Source: an uncultured Actinomycetes bacterium
GTDB taxonomy: Bacteria; Actinomycetota; Actinomycetes; Nanopelagicales; Nanopelagicaceae
Reading direction: 5' to 3'
DNA length: 15,730 bases
NCBI GenBank assembly: GCA_903844585.1
Contig: CAIMUD010000103.1
Coordinates: forward strand, 1-15,730
Shown here: positions 1-6,153 of the stretch, one piece after another
Layout: each line of letters starts with the position of its first letter
How positions within the stretch are numbered: the stretch's first letter is position 1
Notes under the pieces: generated by a model
The model's database searches: none
What the model was told of the DNA's origin: nothing
What the model saw: only the letters and a program-made list of their open reading frames with translations
Position numbers and translations under genes: made by a program

Positions 1-1068
1 AGGAGCGATGCTCATGCGATCGGCAACTTTCTCCCAATTCATAAGTCCGCTCTCAACCATTGTTTTATTAACAATTGCTAGCGCAGTTTCAAGTCCGAGC
101 ATTCCAAATGCTGCCTCTTGCCATTCACATTCTTTGGATTCTGCGGGATGTGGCGCATGATCTGTTGCAACGATGTCGATGGTTCCATCGGCCAGAGCTT
201 CTCGAAGCGCAAGCACATCAGCTTGCGTGCGAAGAGGTGGATTGACTTTAAATACCGGGTCGTAAGAGTTCGCACTTTCATCGGTGAGAAGCAAATGATG
301 TGGAGTGACCTCAGCAGTTACATTGATGCCGCGCGCCTTTGCCCAACGGATGATTTCAACTCCACCCGCAGTGGTCAGGTGACATATATGCAATCTTGAT
401 TTGACATGTTCTGCGAGCAATACATCTCGAGCGATAATCGCCTCTTCAGCAACAGCAGGCCAACCTTTGAGTCCAAGCTTGGAAGAAATTTCGCCCTCAT
501 TCATCTGGGATCCCGCAGTAAGTCTTGGATCTTGTGCATGCTGTGCGATAACTCCATCAAATTGTTTTACATATTCAAGCGCCCTGCGCATAACTAGAGG
601 ATCAAAGACACATTGACCGTCATCACTGAAAACTCGTACATGCGCTTTCGAATCTGCCATCGCGCCCATTTCTGAAAGCGCCACTCCTTCAAGTCCTTGT
701 GTTACAGCGCCTATTGGAAAGACATCCACCAGGCCTGCTTCTTGTCCCAGGCGATAGACCTGTTCTACTACACCTGCTGTATCGGCTACAGGTGAAGTAT
801 TTGCCATGGCAGAAACTGCGACATAACCACCCTTAGCCGCAGCCATCGAACCAGAAAGTACGGTTTCGGAATCTTCTTTACCGGGTTCACGCAGATGGGT
901 GTGCAAGTCAACTAGTCCCGGCAAGACAACACATCCGTTCGCCGCGATTACCTCAGCATCGCTTTGCGCGATATCTCTTGCAATTGTTTCGATACGTTCG
1001 CCGCTAATTAAAATATCTACTACATCCCCGTTAGGTAAGGAAGCCTCTCTTAGTAAGTACTTACTCAT
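1..1068 (-). CDS. pyrC: Dihydroorotase, class I (3' end outside window)
   Basis: Cytosolic zinc amidohydrolase that cyclises N-carbamoyl-L-aspartate to dihydroorotate, the third step of de novo pyrimidine synthesis. An open frame of 356 codons runs without a stop from the ATG at 1068 to the window edge, so the C-terminus is missing (class I enzymes are usually about 420-450 residues). Visible family signatures are [10 protein letters not shown] at residues 54-63 with the metal histidines H56 and H58, the FSDDG motif with D150, H177 in QHAQD, H230 in HICHL, and ATDHAPH at 301-307 with catalytic D303. The start is supported by GAGGAG eight bases upstream, and the ATG overlaps the pyrB stop as ATGA, implying translational coupling. 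It is the third gene of pyrR-pyrB-pyrC; carA and carB would be expected to follow outside the window. Allantoinase and hydantoinase are the related alternatives, but the pyr context decides. Confidence 0.96.
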   Translation of the reverse strand, partial: MSKYLLREASLPNGDVVDILISGERIETIARDIAQSDAEVIAANGCVVLPGLVDLHTHLREPGKEDSETVLSGSMAAAKGGYVAVSAMANTSPVADTAGVVEQVYRLGQEAGLVDVFPIGAVTQGLEGVALSEMGAMADSKAHVRVFSDDGQCVFDPLVMRRALEYVKQFDGVIAQHAQDPRLTAGSQMNEGEISSKLGLKGWPAVAEEAIIARDVLLAEHVKSRLHICHLTTAGGVEIIRWAKARGINVTAEVTPHHLLLTDESANSYDPVFKVNPPLRTQADVLALREALADGTIDIVATDHAPHPAESKECEWQEAAFGMLGLETALAIVNKTMVESGLMNWEKVADRMSIAP

Positions 1069-2009
1069 ATTGCAATCTCCTCTGAAGCTCCTGCCAGGAG
1101 CAAGTAAAGAATCGCCATACGAACGCTTACGCCATTGGTTACTTGTTCAACAATTACAGAGCGTGCACTATCGGCAGCATCAGCGGTAATCTCCAAGCCG
1201 CGATTCATCGGACCTGGATGCATAACAATTGCCCCAGGCTTCAGAGCTTTAAGGCGATCTCTAGTCAAGCCAAAATAACGAGAATATTCGCGTGCATTTG
1301 GAAAGAAGAGATCACTCATGCGCTCTAGTTGTATTCGTAGCATCATGACCACATCAACATTCTCTAGCACCGAATCAAAATTGTAGGCAATATCTACTGG
1401 CCAAGTTTCGACGCCTACTGGGAGCAAGGTCGGTGGTGAAACAAGCGTCACATGAGCTCCAAGTTTGGTAAGTAGCAAAACGTTCGATCTTGCAACACGA
1501 GAATGCAGTACGTCGCCAACAATTGCCACACGAAGTCCTGTTAAATCTTGCGCACCTTTAGATAAGTGCTTACGTATGGTGAAAGCATCCAACAGAGCCT
1601 GACTAGGATGTTCATGCGTCCCATCACCTGCATTAATTACACTGCCTGACATCCACTCCAGATCAGCAAGACGCTGAGCAGCGCCAGATGCACCGTGGCG
1701 AATTATCACCGCATCGGCACCCATAGCTTGCAGTGTCTGTGCAGTGTCTTTGAGAGATTCGCCTTTGCTGACGCTAGAACCTTTAGCAGTGAAGTTAATT
1801 ACATCGGCTGAAAGTCTCTTTGCTGCTGCTTCGAATGAGATTCTTGTGCGTGTTGAATCCTCAGCGAAAAGATTAACGATTGTTCGCCCACGAAGGGTTG
1901 GAAGTTTCTTCATCGGGCCATCTGATACGCGTGCAAGTTTTTCGGCAGTATCTAAGATCGATACAGCTTCAACTTTTGACAGGTCATTGATTGAAAGTAA
2001 GTGCTTCAT
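1065..2009 (-). CDS. pyrB: Aspartate carbamoyltransferase catalytic chain
   Basis: Transfers the carbamoyl group of carbamoyl phosphate to L-aspartate, the committed step of pyrimidine synthesis in the cytosol. The 314-residue length is normal for a catalytic chain. Seen in the protein: the carbamoyl-phosphate loop STRTR at 52-56, the mobile-loop motif SKGES at 81-85, HPSQALLD at 134-141, and HPGPMNRG at 264-271 near the aspartate site. These distinguish it from ornithine carbamoyltransferase together with its place between pyrR and pyrC. No pyrI regulatory chain is present in the window, as is usual in actinobacteria. The ATG shares one base with the pyrR stop (TAATG) and has no clear ribosome-binding site of its own, so its translation probably depends on pyrR translation and would inherit PyrR-mediated repression. 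Confidence 0.97.
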   Translation of the reverse strand: MKHLLSINDLSKVEAVSILDTAEKLARVSDGPMKKLPTLRGRTIVNLFAEDSTRTRISFEAAAKRLSADVINFTAKGSSVSKGESLKDTAQTLQAMGADAVIIRHGASGAAQRLADLEWMSGSVINAGDGTHEHPSQALLDAFTIRKHLSKGAQDLTGLRVAIVGDVLHSRVARSNVLLLTKLGAHVTLVSPPTLLPVGVETWPVDIAYNFDSVLENVDVVMMLRIQLERMSDLFFPNAREYSRYFGLTRDRLKALKPGAIVMHPGPMNRGLEITADAADSARSVIVEQVTNGVSVRMAILYLLLAGASEEIAI

Positions 2010-2530
2010 TAGTCGACCACAACTTCATCAGTTCCATCAAGCTCTGAAAGCCTGACCGAGATAGTTTGCGAACTAGATGTTGGCAAATTCTTGCCTACAA
2101 AATCTGCACGGATCGGAAGTTCGCGGTGCCCTCTATCTACCAAAACTGCTAACTGCACAGTTTTAGGTCTACCAACTTCACCAAGTGCGTCGAGAGCCGC
2201 GCGAATAGTTCGTCCCGAATATAGAACGTCATCGATAAGGACTACGTTGCGTCCCTCAATTCCTAGTGCGGGTATCTCTGTGGGCATGATTGCTCTAGGT
2301 GGACGCAAACGAAGGTCATCGCGATGCAAGGTGATATCCAAGGTTCCGGTTTGAACCGGTTTGCCCTCTATCGACTCAATGATTTCGCTAATGCGTTTAG
2401 CTAAATGCGCACCTCTGGTTGGAATTCCAAGAAGTGTCAGAGATTCCGAACCGCTATTGCGTTCGAGGATTTCGTGGGAAATGCGAGTTAAGGCGCGTGC
2501 AATATCTGCAGCAGGCAGGGCAACACTCAT
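2009..2530 (-). CDS. pyrR: PyrR, pyrimidine operon RNA-binding regulator / uracil phosphoribosyltransferase
   Basis: A phosphoribosyltransferase-fold protein that binds pyr mRNA in response to UMP/UTP and often has uracil phosphoribosyltransferase activity. I place the start at the ATG at 2530 (173 residues), because AAGGAG lies six bases upstream and family members begin close to this point; an in-frame start at 2623 would add 31 unconserved residues and would translate through the leader hairpin. The PRPP-binding signature [13 protein letters not shown] spans residues 96-108; [11 protein letters not shown] (34-44) and the RLRPPR segment (74-79) match the PyrR family. It heads the pyrR-pyrB-pyrC unit. 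A PyrR-type RNA site sits immediately before its ribosome-binding site (see the leader feature), so the gene is likely autoregulated at translation. Confidence 0.96.
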   Translation of the reverse strand: MSVALPAADIARALTRISHEILERNSGSESLTLLGIPTRGAHLAKRISEIIESIEGKPVQTGTLDITLHRDDLRLRPPRAIMPTEIPALGIEGRNVVLIDDVLYSGRTIRAALDALGEVGRPKTVQLAVLVDRGHRELPIRADFVGKNLPTSSSQTISVRLSELDGTDEVVVD

Positions 2531-2536
2531 GTAAAT

Positions 2537-2572
2537 CTCCTTCCCTGCCTCTCTGGACGGGTCGTTAAAGGA
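2537..2572 (-). promoter_or_regulatory. PyrR RNA-binding hairpin sequestering the pyrR ribosome-binding site
   Basis: On the minus strand the pyrR leader reads CCCGUCCAGAGAGGCAGGG (2561 down to 2543), followed at once by the Shine-Dalgarno AAGGAG (2542-2537). The core UCCAGAGAGG matches the known PyrR-binding consensus ARUCCNGNGAGGYU, differing only in the outermost A-U pair. CC/GG closes an AGAGA loop, a G-C pair lies below, and CCC/GGG forms a lower stem. Further upstream UCCUU (2572-2568) is complementary to AAGGA of the ribosome-binding site, so the hairpin can extend into a structure that hides it. No terminator-like U-run is seen, which favours translational repression, the mechanism reported for mycobacterial PyrR, over attenuation. 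The fold was derived by hand. Confidence 0.8.
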
Positions 2573-2587
2573 TGCTGCGCGTACTTT

Positions 2588-2593
2588 AGCATA
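2588..2593 (-). promoter_or_regulatory. Candidate -10 element for pyrRBC
   Basis: On the minus strand TATGCT fits the actinobacterial -10 pattern TANNNT. Transcription would begin near 2581, giving a leader of about 50 bases that just contains the whole PyrR hairpin and the UCCUU segment. No convincing -35 hexamer is found at 16-18 bases (CTATCC lies at 17), so the call rests on the -10 and on its fit with the leader. Confidence 0.35.
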
Positions 2594-2602
2594 AGAATTT
2601 TC

Positions 2603-2631
2603 CAGCCTGTGGATAGCTTTCATCAGCCTGT
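2603..2631. repeat. Two direct copies of CAGCCTGT, 21 bp apart, between divergent promoters
   Basis: CAGCCTGT occurs at 2603-2610 and again at 2624-2631, both in the same orientation and offset by 21 bases, about two helical turns. The pair lies between the candidate -10 elements of pyrR and bldD and covers the zones where both -35 elements should be. This placement suits a shared operator or activator site. The protein that would bind is unknown; the BldD homologue next door is an obvious but unproven candidate. Confidence 0.4.
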
Positions 2632-2643
2632 CGGCGCCTCACA

Positions 2644-2649
2644 TAGCGT
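2644..2649 (+). promoter_or_regulatory. Candidate -10 element for a leaderless bldD transcript
   Basis: TAGCGT fits TANNNT and ends seven bases before the chosen bldD ATG at 2657. No Shine-Dalgarno sequence precedes that ATG. A transcript starting on the A of the start codon would explain both facts, and leaderless mRNAs are common in actinobacteria. GGCGCC occurs on each side (2633-2638 and 2651-2656), forming an imperfect palindrome around the element. The -35 region is weak. Confidence 0.4.
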
Positions 2650-2656
2650 GGGCGCC

Positions 2657-3133
2657 ATGAATCAGAGCCAACCACTATTTGAATCTCAGTTAGCAAAAAG
2701 GATTAGGCAGATTAGGCGCGCTCGCGGATGGTCACTTGCCCAATTCGAACAGCGCTCATCAGGTGAAATAAAGGCCGTTGTTCTGGGTTCTTACGAGCGA
2801 GGATCGCGGTCGATAAGTGTTCGCAAATTGGTTTTGATTGCTAAAACTTTTGAAGTACCTGTTTCATTTCTGCTTGGGGCGCCCAACAGCACAGTTGCTT
2901 TAACTTCTGAGTTAATGATTGATATCCGCAAAGTTAAGCGGGCGGAGATAAACCCAGTAATTGATTTCTTTACACAAATTATCAGCAATCGAGGTGACTG
3001 GAACGGTGAAATATTGACTCTCAGAAATAGTGACCTGGGAATTCTTGCCTTGATACATGGGTCCAATATCGAGGAGCTTTGCCAGTATCTACGTACGAAA
3101 CGATTTCTGCTCGAACCTAATTTAAAGCGCTAA
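2657..3133 (+). CDS. bldD: BldD-family transcriptional regulator (XRE-type HTH)
   Basis: A 158-residue DNA-binding regulator resembling Streptomyces BldD, which represses developmental genes as a dimer held together by cyclic di-GMP. The N-terminal helix-turn-helix domain covers roughly residues 11-75 and includes KAVVLGSYERGSRSISV (39-55), very like the BldD recognition region. The C-terminal half contains RGD at 112-114 and RNSD at 123-126, in the same spacing as the RGD-X8-RQDD c-di-GMP signature of BldD; one Asp of the second half is Ser. I chose the ATG at 2657 because it aligns with known BldD N-termini and follows a suitable -10 element; a GTG at 2609 would add 16 unlike residues. It is the only plus-strand gene in the window, divergent from pyrR and overlapping nusB tail to tail by 12 bases. 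BldD lies beside the pyr genes in Streptomyces too. The targets here are unknown. Confidence 0.88.
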   Translation: MNQSQPLFESQLAKRIRQIRRARGWSLAQFEQRSSGEIKAVVLGSYERGSRSISVRKLVLIAKTFEVPVSFLLGAPNSTVALTSELMIDIRKVKRAEINPVIDFFTQIISNRGDWNGEILTLRNSDLGILALIHGSNIEELCQYLRTKRFLLEPNLKR

Positions 3134-3544
3134 CTCCGACTTAATTGAAGAAATGCGCCCAAGCACCCCGTGGATATATCCGGCTGAATCATCAGTCGAT
3201 AAATCCTTGGCTAGGGTCAGCGCCTCATCAATAATAATGGAGTCGGTTAACTCTTTACCCCATAGAAGTTCGAAAATAGCCAAGCGCAAAATATTACGAT
3301 CAACTGCAGGAAGCCGATCCATATCCCAACCTTGGGCATAGGTAGCTATGAGTTCGTCAATTTTTCGCTTATGTTCGGCGATTCCTGTAATGATTTCTTT
3401 TGTGTATTCACGAATTGGTCTGGCATCCGGGCCTTCTTCTTCGATATCTCTGCTTTGCAAAATATCTAGAGCAAGGGTTCCACGAATATCTGCTTCATAA
3501 AGCAAATCCAGGGATTGCTTACGGGCCTTACTTCGTGCGGACAC
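3122..3544 (-). CDS. nusB: Transcription antitermination factor NusB
   Basis: Small all-helical protein that joins NusE (ribosomal protein S10) on boxA RNA and supports antitermination during rRNA transcription. Its 140 residues are typical. Family hallmarks seen are ARKQSLDLLYEADIR (7-21), VDRNILRLAIFELL (81-94), the IIIDEALTLAKDL segment (103-115), and a terminal GVLGRI stretch where most members read VNGVL and this one reads IHGVL. The start is a GTG at 3544 that shares one base with the efp stop (TAGTG), so it is probably translated by coupling to efp. It is the last gene of the long minus-strand series. Its final 12 bases overlap the end of bldD on the other strand, leaving no free space for a terminator between the two. 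Confidence 0.95.
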   Translation of the reverse strand: MSARSKARKQSLDLLYEADIRGTLALDILQSRDIEEEGPDARPIREYTKEIITGIAEHKRKIDELIATYAQGWDMDRLPAVDRNILRLAIFELLWGKELTDSIIIDEALTLAKDLSTDDSAGYIHGVLGRISSIKSELAL

Positions 3545-4104
3545 TAGTTGGCGCGACCGAGATAAGAACCATCACGTGTATCAACTAGAATTTTCTCATC
3601 TTGTTTAATAAAGAGCGGTACCTGAATTTCGATTCCAGTTTCGACAGTCGCTGGCTTTGTTCCACCTGATGAGCGATCACCTTGGATTCCTGGTTCGGTG
3701 TAGGTAACTGTCAGAGTCACTGATGCCGCAAGTTCGATGTAAAGCGGGTTATTGTCGTGAATGGCAACGATTGCCTCTGTGTTTTCAAGCATGTATTGAG
3801 CTGCATCTCCGACTGTTGCTGAGGAGATATTCATTTGATCGAATGTCTTATTGTCCATGAACACAAAATCTTCCCCCTCTTTATAGAGAAAATTCATTTC
3901 ACGTTTTTCGAGAGATGCAATTTCAACTTTGACGCCAGCGTTAAATGTCTTATCTACAACCTTACCTGAGAGGACTTGTTTTAACTTTGTGCGAACAAAT
4001 GCCGGACCCTTACCAGGCTTTACATGCTGGAATTCAACAACAGTCCAGAGCTGACCATCAATATCTAGTGTCATGCCATTCTTTAGATCATTCGTTGTTG
4101 CCAC
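3544..4104 (-). CDS. efp: Translation elongation factor P
   Basis: Binds between the ribosomal P and E sites and relieves stalling on consecutive prolines. The 186 residues comprise the KOW-like N domain and two OB folds, ending in the usual GSYLGRA region. The tip loop is PGKGP (30-34) with Lys32 at the position that is modified in other bacteria. The PGKGP type is common in actinobacteria and has been reported to work with an unmodified lysine; no modifying enzyme (EpmA, EarP or YmfI type) is encoded in this window. The ATG has only a modest GGAG upstream. Forty-five bases separate it from aroQ, containing a perfect inverted repeat, so a separate promoter or partial termination is possible here. 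It is followed by nusB with a one-base overlap. Many actinobacteria carry pepQ between aroQ and efp; it is absent. Confidence 0.97.
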   Translation of the reverse strand: MATTNDLKNGMTLDIDGQLWTVVEFQHVKPGKGPAFVRTKLKQVLSGKVVDKTFNAGVKVEIASLEKREMNFLYKEGEDFVFMDNKTFDQMNISSATVGDAAQYMLENTEAIVAIHDNNPLYIELAASVTLTVTYTEPGIQGDRSSGGTKPATVETGIEIQVPLFIKQDEKILVDTRDGSYLGRAN

Positions 4105-4134
4105 AGCGCGCTCCAGTCGTTAAGTATTGACAAA

Positions 4135-4162
4135 GTTTACCGCAGAGAATTAAGCGGTAAAC
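4135..4162 (-). terminator. Perfect 9-bp inverted repeat between aroQ and efp (terminator or operator)
   Basis: GTTTACCGC (4135-4143 on the plus strand) and GCGGTAAAC (4154-4162) form a perfect inverted repeat with a 10-base spacer. One arm encodes the last residues of aroQ and the aroQ stop codon lies in the loop. In the reading direction the stem is followed by UUUGUCAAU, a poor U-tract, so at best this is a weak, leaky terminator after the aro genes. Its symmetry and its position just upstream of efp also fit an operator or an mRNA-stabilising hairpin. Confidence 0.45.
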
Positions 4163-4581
4163 GCCTTGAGAGCAATAAGGGCCAAGACATAGGAATTAGG
4201 ACCGAAACCACCAATTGTTCCGTTGGCAACACCAGAAATAACGGAGGTGTGACGAAACTCCTCACGAGCTAATGGATTTGATAAATGCACTTCAATCAAA
4301 GGGCTCTTTACTAATTCTGCTGCATCTCGAATCGCGTATGAATAATGTGTGAATGCAGCAGGATTGATAATCACGGGCGAATTCGCATCCGCTGCTTCAT
4401 GTAGCCAACCGATAATCGTTGCTTCATCATCGCTTTGACGAACATCTGCCTGGAATCCGTGAGTTTTGGCCGCACCCTCAATATGGGCAACGAGTTGGGG
4501 ATAGGTCATGTCACCGTACATCGCTGAATCTCGTATATCTAGACGCGCAAGATTTGGCCCATTAATAACCATTACCTTCAT
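4150..4581 (-). CDS. aroQ: 3-dehydroquinate dehydratase, type II
   Basis: Removes water from 3-dehydroquinate to give 3-dehydroshikimate, the third step of the shikimate pathway, by the type II (dodecameric, non-Schiff-base) mechanism. At 143 residues it has the normal length. NGPNLARL (7-14) opens the protein; R17 and Y22 in the flexible lid correspond to the catalytic Arg and Tyr of known enzymes. QSDDEA (49-54) resembles the actinobacterial version of the usual SNxEG. INPAAFTHYSYAIRDA (72-87) carries N73 and H79, and EVHLSNPLAREEFR (97-110) contains the acid-base pair and the phosphate-site arginines. The ATG overlaps the aroB stop as ATGA. It is the last aro gene before the inverted repeat that separates it from efp. 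Confidence 0.96.
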   Translation of the reverse strand: MKVMVINGPNLARLDIRDSAMYGDMTYPQLVAHIEGAAKTHGFQADVRQSDDEATIIGWLHEAADANSPVIINPAAFTHYSYAIRDAAELVKSPLIEVHLSNPLAREEFRHTSVISGVANGTIGGFGPNSYVLALIALKAFTA

Positions 4582-5633
4582 GAACTCACCTCTGCATAAA
4601 TTTCGGCCAAAAGAGCTTCATCTGGATTTTCCAAACGGCTGGTCTTGCCTATGCCATCAAGTGTAACGAAACGAATGGCCTTCCCGCGTGATTTCTTATC
4701 GAGTGACATAGTTGCCATTAGCTTTGGCCAGGCTGAAAGTGAATATTTGATTGGTAAGCCTAAATTTGTCAGGATGCGCAAGTGCCCTTGGTAGATATCC
4801 TCTGACATTGTTCCTAGCCTCTTCTGTAAAGAAGCGATAAAGACCATCCCAATAGATACACACTCGCCATGGCGAAGTGAGAATTTGCTATCAAGTTCGA
4901 TTGCGTGACCGAGAGTATGCCCGTAATTAAGAGCCTCTCTTGCGAAGCTCTCTTTGAAATCTTCTGATACCACCCGGGCCTTAACCTCTACTGATCGAGT
5001 GATCAATTCATTTACTACCAGACGATCGCTACGGATATCTAGAATCGATCTCCCATCCAAAATTTGGATAATTTTCGGATCTGAGATGAATCCTGTTTTA
5101 ACAACTTCTGCCAGACCTGCCGAATAATCGCGATCTGTCAGTGTAGATAACCACTCCAAATCTATGATCACCTGCTTCGGGCTATGGAATGCACCGATTA
5201 GATTTTTGCCGTAGTCACTATTGATCGCTGTTTTACCGCCAATAGCAGCATCAACCATTCCGGCGAGCGTTGTCGGGATAGCAATCCAATCCAGACCTCT
5301 CAACCACGATGCGGCGGCATATCCCGCAAAATCAGTTGTAGAACCACCACCAATTCCCACGATTACATCGCTACGCGTGAAACCTGCAGCACCGAGCCAG
5401 TCCCATACCTGCAGAAGCGTTTTACTACTTTTGCCCTCTTCCCCATCAGGAATTTCAAAGTAGTGAACTTCGCACTCCATGCTTGGCAGCTCGGCAATAC
5501 GGTTACGCATATTCTTCGAAACAATTACAGCAGCTCTCGAATACGATGAAAGTTCGGAAACCAGAGCTTTGCTCCAAGGGATGTCGATTAGTACGTCATA
5601 ACTATGTTCGGCTGTGACAGTAACTTTTTGCAT
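4578..5633 (-). CDS. aroB: 3-dehydroquinate synthase
   Basis: NAD- and metal-dependent enzyme that cyclises DAHP to 3-dehydroquinate, the second step of the shikimate pathway. Numbered from a possible GTG at 5636, the NAD-binding region shows GIGGGSTTDFAGY (95-106 and on), then RGLDWIAIPTTLAGMVDAAIGGKTAIN, with the metal ligands E177 (AEVVK), H240 (NYGHTLGH) and H256 (HGEC). The length of 351 residues is normal. I prefer the ATG at 5633: AGGTG lies seven bases before it, and it forms a TGATG stop/start overlap with aroK; the GTG one codon earlier would be very close to that site. The stop overlaps the aroQ start, completing the chain aroC-aroK-aroB-aroQ. 2-deoxy-scyllo-inosose synthases are relatives, but the context argues strongly for AroB. 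Confidence 0.96.
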   Translation of the reverse strand: MQKVTVTAEHSYDVLIDIPWSKALVSELSSYSRAAVIVSKNMRNRIAELPSMECEVHYFEIPDGEEGKSSKTLLQVWDWLGAAGFTRSDVIVGIGGGSTTDFAGYAAASWLRGLDWIAIPTTLAGMVDAAIGGKTAINSDYGKNLIGAFHSPKQVIIDLEWLSTLTDRDYSAGLAEVVKTGFISDPKIIQILDGRSILDIRSDRLVVNELITRSVEVKARVVSEDFKESFAREALNYGHTLGHAIELDSKFSLRHGECVSIGMVFIASLQKRLGTMSEDIYQGHLRILTNLGLPIKYSLSAWPKLMATMSLDKKSRGKAIRFVTLDGIGKTSRLENPDEALLAEIYAEVSS

Positions 5634-6148
5634 CACTTTTCACCTGAAATTTCTCGTGCGATCAACTCGGCTAATTCGGTTGGAGTACCGTGGTCAACGT
5701 TAACGATTTTTGTTGATACAGACTCATAAATGGGGCGGCGTGAGTCCAATAATTCATTCCATTGTGCACGTGGGTTTCCGAGTAAAAGTGGGCGATCTCG
5801 GTTGAAACCAATTCTTGGCGCAGCTGTCGCCAGAGAGACTTCTAAATACATAATTGAAAGGCCAGAATTCTTCAGCGCACTTTGGACTTCAACGGACAGG
5901 GGCGCTCCCCCGCCAAGGGCCAGTACTCCCTCTGAATTAACAAGGGCATCTAACACAACTCTTTTTTCAACTCCTCGAAAATATTCCTCACCTTGGTCAA
6001 CAAATATTTCTGAAATTGATTTTTTCTCTTGGTCCTCAATGAGAGAGTCCGTATCAGAAAATTCTATTTCTAATAGCGCACCCAAGGCATGACCAAGAGT
6101 GGTTTTTCCAGCTCCTGGAGGACCAATTAATATAACTCTTGGCGCCAT
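5633..6148 (-). CDS. aroK: Shikimate kinase
   Basis: Phosphorylates shikimate at the 3-hydroxyl with ATP, the fifth pathway step. The 171-residue protein is a typical P-loop NMP-kinase-like fold: Walker A GPPGAGKTT at 9-17, the shikimate-binding DTD at 32-34 (D34), EYFR ending in R58, GGGAP at 79-83, the lid RDRPLLL at 117-123 with R119, and the conserved SRRPIYE at 136-142. It starts at an ATG five bases after the aroC stop, without a strong ribosome-binding site, so coupling to aroC is likely. Its stop overlaps the aroB start. The aroC-aroK-aroB-aroQ order is the usual actinobacterial one. Confidence 0.96.
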   Translation of the reverse strand: MAPRVILIGPPGAGKTTLGHALGALLEIEFSDTDSLIEDQEKKSISEIFVDQGEEYFRGVEKRVVLDALVNSEGVLALGGGAPLSVEVQSALKNSGLSIMYLEVSLATAAPRIGFNRDRPLLLGNPRAQWNELLDSRRPIYESVSTKIVNVDHGTPTELAELIAREISGEK

Positions 6149-6153
6149 CTTGA

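Noticed and set aside
118..616. Short plus-strand frames opposite pyrC
   Set aside because: They lie antisense to an intact dihydroorotase frame with all metal ligands and show no family features.
2531..2623. Upstream ATG that would lengthen PyrR by 31 residues
   Set aside because: The extension covers the PyrR-binding hairpin and the AAGGAG ribosome-binding site, and is not part of the conserved PyrR domain.
2609..2656. GTG start 16 codons upstream of the chosen bldD start
   Set aside because: The added residues do not resemble BldD N-termini, there is no ribosome-binding site, and the stretch holds the repeats and the candidate promoter.
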